Source: an uncultured Clostridia bacterium
Lineage (GTDB): Bacteria > Bacillota > Clostridia > Lachnospirales > CAG-274
NCBI GenBank assembly: GCA_944384195.1
Contig: CALWSK010000004.1
Location: forward strand, 62,001 to 126,000
Reading direction: 5' to 3'
DNA: 64,000 nucleotides
Shown here: piece by piece, positions 1 through 8,075 of the stretch
How the letters are laid out: each line of letters opens with the position of its first letter
Numbering within the stretch: the stretch's first letter is position 1
Program-made: the position numbers and the translations under genes
The notes under the pieces: generated by a model
Seen by the model: the letters and a program-made list of their open reading frames with translations, nothing else
Told to the model about the DNA's origin: nothing
Databases searched by the model: none

Positions 1-134
1 AGAAGTAAATATTCTTATAAAATAATAAACAGGTATAAAAATATCTTTTAAAATGTGTTATATATTTCAAAAATTTTAAGATATAAATTAGAAATATATG
101 ATATTAAAAAATATAAAAATATGGAGGCATAGAT

Positions 135-1037
135 ATGAAAAATATTGAAAATTATACCAAAGATTTTAATCTAAATCCTAGTTTATTTATGTTTATGTTA
201 ATGTTATTTCTTACATTAATATCATTTATACTTGGAGGTATAGCTGGGATTTTTGGAGTATTTTTTCCTTCTTTATTAGAAGAGAAAAATTTATCAATAC
301 TTAATTCTATAATTTCTATTATTGGTTTTTTGGGACCTGTGGCATTATATATAGTTATTAAAAAAGTTAAAATTAAAGATATAATACCATTAAATCCATT
401 AAATTTAAAAAACATTTTTTTAATAATATTTATAGGTTTTTCTATAATACCATTAATAACACTTGTAAGTACTATTGGAGATCTTTTTTCTAAAGATATA
501 ATTTTTGAGCAATTATATGAAGAAGAAATTAATTTAAACTTGTTTCAAACAATTTTTATTACAGCAATAGTTCCTCCTATAATAGAAGAAGTAGCCTTTA
601 GAGGAGCTATATTAAGTGGATATAAAAAAAATAGTTTATTAATAGGTGTATTAATGTCTAGTCTTTATTTTGGTATGATGCATGGAAATTTAAATCAATT
701 TTTTTATGCAACAGTACTAGGTATATTTATGGCATTTTTAGTAAAAATAACAAATTCTATATATTCTAGTATATTGCTACATTTTATATTTAATTTTAAA
801 AGTGTAATAGCACTTTATTTTATAGATAAATTTGGTAATATGAGTTTTAATGAATTAAATGAACCAACTACTATTTTAGATGTAAGAAATTGGGTTATAT
901 TCTTTTTAATTTCATTACCATTTCTTTTATTATCTATATTTCTTTTCATAAAAAATAATAAAGATGAAATAAATAAATTAAAAGATGAAAATATTATAAT
1001 TAAAAAAATTTTAATAAAGATAAGAAGTATTAAGTAA
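135..1037 (+). CDS. CPBP family intramembrane metalloprotease (first of two)
   Basis: A 300-residue, highly hydrophobic protein with about seven to eight membrane segments. The CPBP/Abi signature is visible: EEVAFRGA (the EExxxR motif) near residues 150-157, then FGMMHGN and a final SSILLHFIFN, which supply the glutamate, histidine and asparagine ligands of this glutamic/metallo type membrane protease family (Rce1-like). Family members cleave or protect peptides such as bacteriocins, but the substrate here cannot be told. The start follows a GGAGG site at the expected distance. The gene stands alone and is closely similar in the motif region to the gene at 9224, so the two are probably paralogues. 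Confidence 0.85.
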   Translation: MKNIENYTKDFNLNPSLFMFMLMLFLTLISFILGGIAGIFGVFFPSLLEEKNLSILNSIISIIGFLGPVALYIVIKKVKIKDIIPLNPLNLKNIFLIIFIGFSIIPLITLVSTIGDLFSKDIIFEQLYEEEINLNLFQTIFITAIVPPIIEEVAFRGAILSGYKKNSLLIGVLMSSLYFGMMHGNLNQFFYATVLGIFMAFLVKITNSIYSSILLHFIFNFKSVIALYFIDKFGNMSFNELNEPTTILDVRNWVIFFLISLPFLLLSIFLFIKNNKDEINKLKDENIIIKKILIKIRSIK

Positions 1038-1060
1038 ATAATACTATCTTATCTTTTATT
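1016..1060 (+). terminator. Intrinsic terminator overlapping the end of the first CPBP gene
   Basis: AAAGATAAGA (1016-1025) plus AGTATT pairs with AATACT plus TCTTATCTTT (1047-1056), about 16 bp with a single bulge, followed by T-rich sequence. The stop codon of the CPBP gene lies in the loop, so the 5' arm is coding. Confidence 0.75.
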
Positions 1061-1201
1061 TAATTCATTAATATTTTTCTAATTTTCTATTAATTATTTA
1101 TATATTATTTCTAGTTTTTATATATAATTTATACTTTTTGTTTTTCTTCAAAATTTATGTACAACAATGACAATTTTTTGTTATACCTTAGTATTTTTAA
1201 A

Positions 1202-1465
1202 TCATTTTTTTACTGAACATTTATAATTATTATAGTTTTTATTATTTTTGTTTGGAAATTTTCTATTTTTGTTATTACAAGTATTATTATTGAGTTTATT
1301 ATTCTTAAAATTTTTACATTGAGAATAATCATTAAAGTTATCACAAATACCATCATTATTTTTATCTACAAAGTTTGTATTATAATTTGATTGAGCTAAT
1401 ACAGGAACAGACGTTGTAGATATAATTAGAGTTGTTATTATTATTTTTGATACTAGTTTTTTCAT
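1202..1465 (-). CDS. Small secreted protein with EF-hand-like calcium motif
   Basis: An 87-residue product. I use the ATG at 1465 because it is preceded by GGAGGT at the right spacing; a longer reading from 1480 would start inside that ribosome site. Residues 1-25 form a clear signal peptide (KK, hydrophobic core, VLAQ). The mature part begins with FVDKNNDGICDNF, a dockerin/EF-hand-type calcium loop (D-x-N-x-D-G-x-x-D), followed by a lysine- and asparagine-rich tail with three further cysteines. Short secreted proteins with this DGxCD loop are common in Clostridia and have no assigned role. It is transcribed divergently from parA, about 180 bp away. Confidence 0.6.
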   Translation of the reverse strand: MKKLVSKIIITTLIISTTSVPVLAQSNYNTNFVDKNNDGICDNFNDYSQCKNFKNNKLNNNTCNNKNRKFPNKNNKNYNNYKCSVKK

Positions 1466-1554
1466 AAATTTTACCTCCATAGATAAATAATTTTATACTT
1501 ATAGTACGGCTTAAAATAATAAATTAATTAGAAATATTTACAAATTTTTTATTT

Positions 1555-1570
1555 TGTTTCACATGAAACA
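1555..1570. promoter_or_regulatory. parS: parS-like site 1 (ParB binding)
   Basis: TGTTTCACATGAAACA differs from the TGTTNCACGTGAAACA parS consensus at one central base. It lies 11 bp from a perfect site and directly upstream of parA. Confidence 0.75.
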
Positions 1571-1581
1571 AAATAAAAAAA

Positions 1582-1597
1582 TGTTCCACGTGAAACA
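1582..1597. promoter_or_regulatory. parS: parS site 2 (ParB binding), perfect consensus
   Basis: TGTTCCACGTGAAACA is identical to the classical Bacillus subtilis parS sequence. ParB encoded 0.8 kb downstream would load here, spread and recruit SMC. The site covers the -35 region of the parA promoter. Confidence 0.93.
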
Positions 1598-1612
1598 TTT
1601 TTATGCTATAAT
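1584..1612 (+). promoter_or_regulatory. Promoter of parAB, extended -10 type
   Basis: TGCTATAAT gives an extended -10 with the hexamer at 1607-1612. The -35 position 17 bp upstream is TTCCAC, poor and lying inside parS site 2. This suggests that ParB bound at parS may limit its own transcription. Confidence 0.6.
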
Positions 1613-1642
1613 AAATTTAAAAAATATAAGGTGGGTGAAATA

Positions 1643-2425
1643 ATGGGAAAAATAATATCAATTGCTAATCAAAAAGGAGGAGTGGGGAAAACCACAACTT
1701 CTATAAATTTGGCTTCTTCTCTTGCAGAGCTTAAAAGACGAGTGCTTGTGATAGATTCTGACCCACAAGGAAATACAACAAGCGGACTTGGTATAGAAAA
1801 AGATGAGATAGAGCATACGCTTTATGAGCTTCTTTTAGATATTTCTACATTTGAGCAGACAAAAATAGAACTAAATTATTTTGATAATATCCATATATTA
1901 CCAAGCAATATTAATCTATCCGGAGCAGAAATAGAGCTAGTCGGAAAAGAAAATAGAGAATATCTTCTTAAAGATATCTTAGATAAGGTGAAAGATGATT
2001 ATGATTATATAATAATAGATTGTCCACCTTCTCTAAATATGCTTACTATAAATGCTCTTACTGCTTCAGACTCTATATTAGTGCCTTTACAGTGTGAATA
2101 TTATGCTTTAGAAGGGCTTACTCAACTTTTACATACAATAGATTTAGTAAAGAAGAATCTAAATCCTAATCTTAATATAGAAGGTGTAGTTTTTACTATG
2201 TATGATGCAAGAACTAATTTATCTTTACAAGTTGTAGAAGAAGTAAAAGCTCATCTTAATCAAAATATATATAAAAGTATAATACCTAGAAATGTGCGTC
2301 TTAGCGAAGCTCCAAGCCACGGAAAACCTATAAATTTATATGATGCAAAATCTAAGGGAGCAGAAGCGTATATGCTTCTTGCAAAAGAAGTTATATATAA
2401 TGAGGAGGGGGAAGAACTTGATTAA
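1643..2425 (+). CDS. parA: ParA/Soj chromosome partitioning ATPase
   Basis: A 260-residue Walker-type ATPase. It starts ISIANQKGGVGKTTTSINLA, the deviant Walker A box with the signature lysine, and carries VLVIDSDPQGN and YIIIDCPPSL Walker A'/B motifs and typical length. ParA forms ATP-dependent dimers on the nucleoid and, with ParB bound at parS, helps segregate origins; in spore formers Soj also affects DnaA and sporulation. I choose the ATG at 1643, which has AAGGTGGG 7 bp upstream, over an in-frame GTG at 1631 that overlaps this ribosome site. The parB start overlaps the end of this gene, indicating translational coupling. Confidence 0.96.
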   Translation: MGKIISIANQKGGVGKTTTSINLASSLAELKRRVLVIDSDPQGNTTSGLGIEKDEIEHTLYELLLDISTFEQTKIELNYFDNIHILPSNINLSGAEIELVGKENREYLLKDILDKVKDDYDYIIIDCPPSLNMLTINALTASDSILVPLQCEYYALEGLTQLLHTIDLVKKNLNPNLNIEGVVFTMYDARTNLSLQVVEEVKAHLNQNIYKSIIPRNVRLSEAPSHGKPINLYDAKSKGAEAYMLLAKEVIYNEEGEELD

Positions 2426-3284
2426 AAAAGGACTGGGGAAAGGTTTAGCTGCTCTTATAAAAGATGATATAAAGGAAAATCCTAGTATAAGTGGTATAAT
2501 AGAAATGGATATAAATAAAATTCAACCAGATAAAAATCAGCCAAGAAAAATCTTTGATGAACAAAGTTTGGAAGAACTTGCATTATCTATAAAAAATGTG
2601 GGAATAATAAGTCCTATAATAGTTAAGAAAAAAGGTGAATTTTATGAGATAATAAGTGGAGAAAGACGTTTTAGGGCTGCTAAAAAAATAAAGCTGAAAA
2701 AAGTTCCTATAATAGTAAAAGAATATGATGACTTACAATCTTTAGAAGTAGCTCTTATAGAAAATATACAAAGAGAAAATCTAAATCCTATAGAAGAGGC
2801 TCTTACATACAAGGTTTTTCAAGAAAAGTTTAAGCTAAATCAAGAAAAAATAGCAGAAAAAGTTGGAAAAAACAGAACAACTATATCTAATGCTATGCGT
2901 CTTTTAAAGCTAGATGAAAATATACAAGAGCTTGTTATGGAGCTTAAAATATCTCAAGGACACGCAAGAGCGCTTTTGCCAATATCTGATTCTAAAATCC
3001 AGATGGAAGTTGCAGAAAAAATAATAAAAGAAGAGCTTAGTGTAAGAGAAGTGGAACAACTTGTTAAAAAAATAATAAAAGAACAAAAGGAAAGCAATAT
3101 TAAAAAAGATGAAAAGATAAAACAAAATAGCAAAGAAATATATTCTGATATATCAAAACAACTAAATCAAATATTAGGAACAAAAGTTAATATAAAAGAT
3201 AATAAAAATAAAGGTAAGATAGAAATAGAATATTATTCTGAAGAAGAACTTGATAGGCTTGTATGTTTATTTAAGAAAATATAA
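2418..3284 (+). CDS. parB: ParB/Spo0J chromosome partitioning CTPase, DNA-binding
   Basis: A 288-residue protein. The TTG at 2418 is preferred because GGAGGGG lies 7 bp before it and the protein then begins with the family-typical KKGLGKGLAAL; a longer reading from 2340 would run through parA in another frame. The N-terminal domain has GERRFRAAK (CTP/arginine patch) and LIENIQRENLNP, followed by a helix-turn-helix (VGKNRTTISNAMRLLKL) that recognises parS and a C-terminal dimerisation domain. It overlaps parA by 8 bp. Perfect and near-perfect parS sites lie just upstream of the operon, so ParB can load at its own locus. Confidence 0.96.
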   Translation: MIKKGLGKGLAALIKDDIKENPSISGIIEMDINKIQPDKNQPRKIFDEQSLEELALSIKNVGIISPIIVKKKGEFYEIISGERRFRAAKKIKLKKVPIIVKEYDDLQSLEVALIENIQRENLNPIEEALTYKVFQEKFKLNQEKIAEKVGKNRTTISNAMRLLKLDENIQELVMELKISQGHARALLPISDSKIQMEVAEKIIKEELSVREVEQLVKKIIKEQKESNIKKDEKIKQNSKEIYSDISKQLNQILGTKVNIKDNKNKGKIEIEYYSEEELDRLVCLFKKI

Positions 3285-3296
3285 TGGAGGCATAAT

Positions 3297-3848
3297 ATGA
3301 ATTTACAGTTAAATATTTCTGATATACCTATGATACTTAGCATAGGTTGTACAGTTTTTTTAATATTACAATTTATAATAATAATATCTCTTAGTGTTTC
3401 TTTATCTAAAATGAAGAAAAGGCTTAAAAGTTTTCTGCCGTCTGATAAAAAAATGGATATAGAAAATATGCTTGTAGAATATAGTAAAAATTCAAAAGAA
3501 GTATTAGATAGAGAAGAAAATATGCTAAATCTTATAAATATTACAAAAGAAAATTTAGAAAAATCTATTTTAGAAACAAGTAATAAGATAGATGATATAA
3601 ATATTAGAATGAAGAAAGTTGTTCAAAAAGTTAGTATAATAAGATATAATCCTTTTACAGAGCTTGGAGGAGATTTATGTTATGCTATAGCTCTTTTAGA
3701 TGAAGAAAATAATGGACTTGTTATAAATAGTATTTATGCAAGAGATGCTTGTTATAGTTATGCAAAAGAAATAACTAATGGACAAAGCCTTGTACATAAG
3801 CTTTCGGAAGAAGAAAGACAAGCTGTAGATATAGCTATGAAAAAATAA
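3297..3848 (+). CDS. DUF4446 family membrane-anchored protein
   Basis: A 183-residue protein with one N-terminal membrane span (about residues 13-35), a charged coiled-coil-like middle and a conserved C-terminal block (VQKVSIIRYNPF, then GGDLCYAIALLDEENNG). This is the DUF4446 pattern, a family regularly found just after parB in Clostridia. Its function is unknown; membrane anchoring plus linkage to parAB suggests a role around chromosome or cell-cycle positioning, which is inference. It follows parB after 12 bp with its own GGAGG and is closed by a terminator. Confidence 0.85.
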   Translation: MNLQLNISDIPMILSIGCTVFLILQFIIIISLSVSLSKMKKRLKSFLPSDKKMDIENMLVEYSKNSKEVLDREENMLNLINITKENLEKSILETSNKIDDINIRMKKVVQKVSIIRYNPFTELGGDLCYAIALLDEENNGLVINSIYARDACYSYAKEITNGQSLVHKLSEEERQAVDIAMKK

Positions 3849-3857
3849 TATTTAAAG

Positions 3858-3886
3858 ATAAGCCTTTCTAAGAGGCTTATTTTTTT
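3858..3886 (+). terminator. Intrinsic terminator after parAB-DUF4446
   Basis: ATAAGCC (3858-3864) and GGCTTAT (3874-3880) form a stem with a 9-nt loop followed by a run of seven T. Confidence 0.85.
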
Positions 3887-3958
3887 GTAATATTTTATCT
3901 AAAAATATCAAATTAAATATAGTATTTAATAAAATTTTATAAATGATAAAAAAATACT

Positions 3959-3986
3959 TTTACATTTATAGAAATAATGATATAAT
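3959..3986 (+). promoter_or_regulatory. Sigma-A type promoter of murA
   Basis: TTTACA, 16-bp spacer, TATAAT, ending about 38 bp before the murA start. Confidence 0.65.
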
Positions 3987-4023
3987 TAAATGATATAAAA
4001 AATGGGAGGTGTAGGCACAAATA

Positions 4024-5280
4024 ATGGAAAAACTGGTTGTTGCAGGTAACAATAGATTATCTGGAGAAGTTGTGATAAGTGGTGCCAAAAATGCCGTGGT
4101 TGCTATAATACCAGCAGCCATAATTGCACAAGGTGTTTGCATAATAGAAAATTTACCTTGTATAGAAGATGTAACTTGTTTTATAACTACTCTACGAAAC
4201 TTAGGTATAAAATGCGAACTATTAAACGAAAATACATTAAAAATAGATTCTACAACTATAGAAAGCTCTATAGCTATAAATGATGATGTTAAAAAAATAA
4301 GAGCATCTTATTATCTTATGGGGGCTCTTATTGGCAGGTTTAAAAAGGTTGAGGTAGCTCTTCCTGGAGGTTGTAACTTTGGTTCAAGACCTATAGACCA
4401 GCATATAAGAGGATTTAAAGCTCTTGGAGTTGATGTTATTGTGGAAGATAATATAGTTAAGCTAGATGGCACAAACTTAAAAGGTGCTAATGTTTATCTT
4501 GATATGGTAAGTGTGGGAGCTACTATAAACATTATGTTAGCAGCAGTTTTAGCAAAAGGCGTAACTGTTATAGAAAATGCGGCTAAAGAGCCTCATGTTG
4601 TAGATACTGCAAATTTTCTTAATATGTTAGGGGCTAAAATAACAGGAGCTGGCACTGATGTTATAAGAATAACAGGAGTAGAAAAATTACACGGTGGAGA
4701 ATATACTATAATACCAGATCAGATAGAAGCAGGTACTTATATGATAGCTGCTGCCATATCTGGTGGAGATGTTTGTGTAAAAAATATTATTCCTAAGCAT
4801 ATGGATTCTTTAGTAGCAAAGCTTGAGGAAATGGGCTGTGATATAGAGCAAGGCGATGACTACATAAGGGTAAAATCAGATAAAGATTTAAAAGCTACAA
4901 ATGTAAAAACTATGGTTTATCCAGGGTTTCCAACAGATTTGCAACCTCAAATGACAACTCTTTTAGCGGTGGCAAATGGTAAAAGCACTCTTACAGAGAA
5001 TGTATGGGAAAATAGGTTCCAATATGTAGAACAACTTAAGAAACTAGGCGCTAAGATAGAACTAGACGGAAGAGTGGCTAATATAGAAGGCATAGAAGAG
5101 TTTGAAGGTGGCGAAGTTAAAGCTACAGATTTAAGAGCAGGAGCAGCTATGATATTAGCAGGGCTTCGTTCTAAATCAGAAATAATTATATCAAATGTAA
5201 AATACATAGACAGAGGATATGAGAAAGTAGAGCATAAGCTAAGAGCTATAGGAGCAGATATTAGAAGGATAAAAGACTAA
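4024..5280 (+). CDS. murA: UDP-N-acetylglucosamine 1-carboxyvinyltransferase MurA
   Basis: A 418-residue enzyme of normal family length. It transfers the enolpyruvyl group of PEP to UDP-GlcNAc, the first committed step of peptidoglycan precursor synthesis in the cytoplasm. ISGAKNAV near residue 22 carries the conserved K-N pair. PGGCNFGSRP places the catalytic cysteine at residue 117, so the enzyme should be fosfomycin-sensitive rather than a Cys-to-Asp variant. LRAGAAM near the C terminus is also typical. The ATG follows GGGAGGTG. Its stop overlaps the start of the next gene (TAATG). Firmicutes often have two copies; whether this is MurA1 or MurA2/MurZ is not decidable here. Confidence 0.96.
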   Translation: MEKLVVAGNNRLSGEVVISGAKNAVVAIIPAAIIAQGVCIIENLPCIEDVTCFITTLRNLGIKCELLNENTLKIDSTTIESSIAINDDVKKIRASYYLMGALIGRFKKVEVALPGGCNFGSRPIDQHIRGFKALGVDVIVEDNIVKLDGTNLKGANVYLDMVSVGATINIMLAAVLAKGVTVIENAAKEPHVVDTANFLNMLGAKITGAGTDVIRITGVEKLHGGEYTIIPDQIEAGTYMIAAAISGGDVCVKNIIPKHMDSLVAKLEEMGCDIEQGDDYIRVKSDKDLKATNVKTMVYPGFPTDLQPQMTTLLAVANGKSTLTENVWENRFQYVEQLKKLGAKIELDGRVANIEGIEEFEGGEVKATDLRAGAAMILAGLRSKSEIIISNVKYIDRGYEKVEHKLRAIGADIRRIKD

Positions 5281-6071
5281 TGAAACTTACAACTTTAGCA
5301 AGTGGGAGTAAGGGAAATAGCTCCTTTATACAAACAGAGCAAATAAAAGTGTTGATAGACGCGGGGCTTAGTTGTAAAAAGATAGAAGATGCTCTTCTAG
5401 ATATAAATATTTTACCAAATGATATAAATGCTATTTTTATAACTCACGAACACGGTGACCATATAAAAGGAGCAGGTATTTTATCAAGAAAATATAATAT
5501 ACCTATATATGCAACAAGAGGTACTTGGGAAGGTATGTCTAATACTATAGGGAAAATATCTGTAGAAAATAAAAATATAGTATATCAAAATGAAAATATA
5601 TATCTAGAAGATTTATGTATAAGAGCTTTTAGTATTCCTCACGATACAAAAGAGCCAGTGGCATACAGCCTAATATCTAGAGGGACTAAGGTTTGCGTAG
5701 CTACAGATATTGGGCATATAACAAGGAGTGTTTTAGAAAATTTAAAAGACTGCTCTGCCTTAGTATTAGAAAGTAATCACGACGAGTATATGCTAAAAGC
5801 TAGCTCTTATCCAGATCATATAAAAAAGAGAATTCTAGGTAAGTATGGTCATATATCAAATGATATTTGTGGTAAAGTATTATGTTGTATTATGAATAAT
5901 AGTCTGAGGAATGTTTTTCTTGCTCATATAAGCCAAGAAACTAATTTGCCAGATTTAGCTTATAGCACAGTTTATGACGTTTTAAAAAATTTTGAGATAA
6001 ATCCAGACAAGGATATAAAGCTCCATATAGCTAAGCCTTATGGAGTTTCAGAGCTTATAGAGATAAAATGA
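5280..6071 (+). CDS. YycJ/WalJ-type metallo-beta-lactamase fold hydrolase
   Basis: A 263-residue MBL-fold protein. Visible motifs are LASGSKGNS at the N terminus, ITHEHGDHIKG (the HxHxDH metal site), a Ser-Ile-Pro-His-Asp segment, VATDIGH and a LESNHD segment. This is the YycJ/WalJ arrangement, proposed to be a 5' to 3' exonuclease acting in mismatch repair or cell-wall/DNA coordination. In Bacillus it sits in the walRK operon; here it is coupled to murA by a one-base overlap and no WalRK genes are adjacent. The start is fixed by the TAATG overlap. Confidence 0.85.
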   Translation: MKLTTLASGSKGNSSFIQTEQIKVLIDAGLSCKKIEDALLDINILPNDINAIFITHEHGDHIKGAGILSRKYNIPIYATRGTWEGMSNTIGKISVENKNIVYQNENIYLEDLCIRAFSIPHDTKEPVAYSLISRGTKVCVATDIGHITRSVLENLKDCSALVLESNHDEYMLKASSYPDHIKKRILGKYGHISNDICGKVLCCIMNNSLRNVFLAHISQETNLPDLAYSTVYDVLKNFEINPDKDIKLHIAKPYGVSELIEIK

Positions 6072-6076
6072 GAATT

Positions 6077-6106
6077 TAGCTATGGTTTTTCATAGCTATT
6101 TTATTT
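6077..6106 (+). terminator. Probable weak terminator after the yycJ-like gene
   Basis: TAGCTATG (6077-6084) pairs perfectly with CATAGCTA (6091-6098) around a 6-nt loop and is followed by TTTTATTT. The stem is AT-rich, so readthrough is likely. Confidence 0.5.
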
Positions 6107-6138
6107 ACATAAACTTATTATTTTATAAGGAGAATTTT

Positions 6139-6894
6139 ATGGCTATTTATGAAAATTTTGCAAAGGTTTATGATATATTTATGGAAAATATACCTTATGA
6201 GGAGTGGGTATTATATTTAGAGAAAATATTTAAAAAATATGAAAAAAGTCCTAAACTTGTAGCAGAGCTTGGTTGTGGTACTGGGACTATGACAACACTT
6301 CTTGCTAAAAAGGGATACGAGATGATAGGGATAGATTTTTCCGAGCAAATGTTAGCTAAAGCAAGAGAAAAGGCTATAGATAATAAAGTTAATATATTAT
6401 TTTTAGAGCAAGATATGACAGAGTTTGAGCTTTATGGAACAGTGGACTGTGTTATAAGTGTATGTGATAGTATAAACTATATTTTAGAAGAAGAACAATT
6501 ATTTAAAGTTTTTAAGCTAGTTAATAATTATTTAGAACCTAAGGGGCTTTTTATATTTGATATTAATACAAAATATAAATTTGAGAATATATTAGGTTGT
6601 AATAGTTTTTCACAGACAACGGAAGATGCAGCATATACTTTAGAAAATTATTATGATGAAGAAGAAGAGCTAAATGAATTTTATACAAACTTTTTTATAA
6701 AGGATAAGGAAACTAATCTTTATCATAGGTTTGAAGAAATACATTATGAAAGAGCTTATAGCATAGAAAAAATAGAAAAGTTATTAGCTAAAGCAAACTT
6801 AAAATTATTAGGGGTATATGATGAGCTAAGCTTTGAAATACCAAAAAAAGATAGCGAAAGAATATTTTTTATAGCACAAGAAATATCTAAATAA
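6139..6894 (+). CDS. Class I SAM-dependent methyltransferase
   Basis: A 251-residue protein. The ATG at 6139 has AAGGAGA upstream; an in-frame ATG at 6082 lies inside a hairpin without a ribosome site and is rejected. Motif I is VAELGCGTGTMT and motif II is EMIGIDFSEQML, giving a Rossmann-fold AdoMet site (Methyltransf_25 type). Clostridial relatives are annotated only as methyltransferases; no target residue motif such as a catalytic cysteine is evident, so the substrate is unknown. It lies 12 bp upstream of hslO and is likely co-transcribed with it. Confidence 0.8.
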   Translation: MAIYENFAKVYDIFMENIPYEEWVLYLEKIFKKYEKSPKLVAELGCGTGTMTTLLAKKGYEMIGIDFSEQMLAKAREKAIDNKVNILFLEQDMTEFELYGTVDCVISVCDSINYILEEEQLFKVFKLVNNYLEPKGLFIFDINTKYKFENILGCNSFSQTTEDAAYTLENYYDEEEELNEFYTNFFIKDKETNLYHRFEEIHYERAYSIEKIEKLLAKANLKLLGVYDELSFEIPKKDSERIFFIAQEISK

Positions 6895-6906
6895 GGAGGA
6901 ATTTAT

Positions 6907-7779
6907 ATGGATTATATATTAAGAGCTACAGCTGGAGAAGGTAGCGTTAGAATATTTATAGCAAATACTAAAGAAACAGTACAACAAGCTTTTTTACATC
7001 ATAAAACTTCACCAGTTATGTCAGCAGCTATAGGAAGAGCTTTAACAGGTGTTGCTATGATGGGATGTATGTTAAAATCTGATAGCGACCTTATAACTAT
7101 AAAGATAAATGGAGACGGAGAAGGCAGAGGACTTATAGCTACTAGCGATAATAAAGCTAGAGTTAAAGGTTATCCTTTTAATCCTATGGTGGATATTCCT
7201 CTTAAACCAAATGGAAAATTAGATGTACAAAATGCTCTTGGGGAAGGTACTATGACCATAATAAAAGATTTAGGGCTAAAAGAGCCTTATGTAGGACAAA
7301 TTCCGCTTATATCTGGAGAAATAGCAGAAGATTTAACTTATTATTTTGCAAAATCAGAGCAAACACCATCTGCGGTTAGTCTTGGAGTATTAGTAGATAG
7401 GGATTATTCTATAAAACAAGCTGGTGGTTTTATTATTCAAATGATGCCAGATGCTAATGAAGAGATAGTACAAGCTTTAGAAGAAAAACTAAGAACTTTA
7501 AAACCTTTTACAACTCTCTTAGAAGAAGGCAATTCTATTGAAGATATTTTGGAGCTATTAGCAGGAGAATTTAATGTTAAAATTTTAGATAAGATACCAG
7601 TTAGTTTTTATTGTAATTGTTCTAAAGAAAGAGTTGAAAAAGCTCTTATTAGTATAGGAAAAGAAGAGATAAAAGCTATAATAGAAGAAGATAAAAAAGC
7701 TAATATACATTGTCATTTTTGTAATACAGATTATGAATTTACCGAAGAAGAATTAAAACAAATTCTTGAAAAAATATAA
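6907..7779 (+). CDS. hslO: Redox-regulated chaperone Hsp33
   Basis: A 290-residue Hsp33. This cytoplasmic holdase is activated by oxidation: its C-terminal zinc centre releases metal and forms disulfides under peroxide or heat stress. The zinc ligands are visible as CNC (about residues 237-239) and CHFC (about 270-273), the CxC...CxxC signature. The N-terminal domain has typical SPVMSAAIGRAL and GDGEGRGLIA blocks. AAGGAGG precedes the ATG. An intrinsic terminator follows at once. Confidence 0.96.
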   Translation: MDYILRATAGEGSVRIFIANTKETVQQAFLHHKTSPVMSAAIGRALTGVAMMGCMLKSDSDLITIKINGDGEGRGLIATSDNKARVKGYPFNPMVDIPLKPNGKLDVQNALGEGTMTIIKDLGLKEPYVGQIPLISGEIAEDLTYYFAKSEQTPSAVSLGVLVDRDYSIKQAGGFIIQMMPDANEEIVQALEEKLRTLKPFTTLLEEGNSIEDILELLAGEFNVKILDKIPVSFYCNCSKERVEKALISIGKEEIKAIIEEDKKANIHCHFCNTDYEFTEEELKQILEKI

Positions 7780-7786
7780 AAATAAT

Positions 7787-7817
7787 AAAAAGCTATAGGT
7801 ATACCTACAGCTTTTTT
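7787..7817 (+). terminator. Intrinsic terminator after hslO
   Basis: AAAAGCT-A-TAGG pairs with CCTA-C-AGCTTTT with one mismatch around a TATA loop, followed by TTTTT. Confidence 0.75.
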
Positions 7818-8075
7818 AGATAAGATATAGCTACAGATTTTTGCTATAGCTTTAGCTAAAAACAAGGAAATTCTTAGCTAAATTATTGATTGTTATAATC
7901 AAAGGTTTAGAGCCAGAGCTCAATAAAGAGAGTTTCACTCAAAAAATTAGGGGGAATGAGTGGTACAATATAATTATTACCTATATAAAATTTTATATAC
8001 ATAATTTTTAAAATTATTTATAGCTTTTATATAAAATATAGTATATAATGGTTAATGAATTGTAGGAGGTGTTTT
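7818..8075. other. Intergenic region with unexplained hairpins
   Basis: No gene seen. A second weak hairpin (TATAGC ... GCTATA) follows the hslO terminator at about 7826-7850. About 7905-7975 is less AT-rich than its surroundings and contains GAGC/GCTC and CACTCA/TGAGTG pairings around an AGGGGGA run. It does not match any riboswitch class I can recognise. The last 60 bp lead to the transporter ribosome site GGAGGT. Confidence 0.4.

Noticed and set aside
1501..1630. Chromosome origin near parS
   Set aside because: No cluster of DnaA boxes, no dnaA and no DNA-unwinding layout is visible; parS alone shows only an origin-proximal domain.
6082..6138. Upstream ATG adding 19 residues to the methyltransferase
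   Set aside because: The ATG lies inside a terminator-like hairpin with no ribosome site, while AAGGAGA serves the ATG at 6139.
7960..7975. GAGTGGTAC motif that recalls a T-box
   Set aside because: The full T-box sequence, specifier loop and antiterminator are missing, and the downstream gene is not an aminoacylation or amino acid gene.
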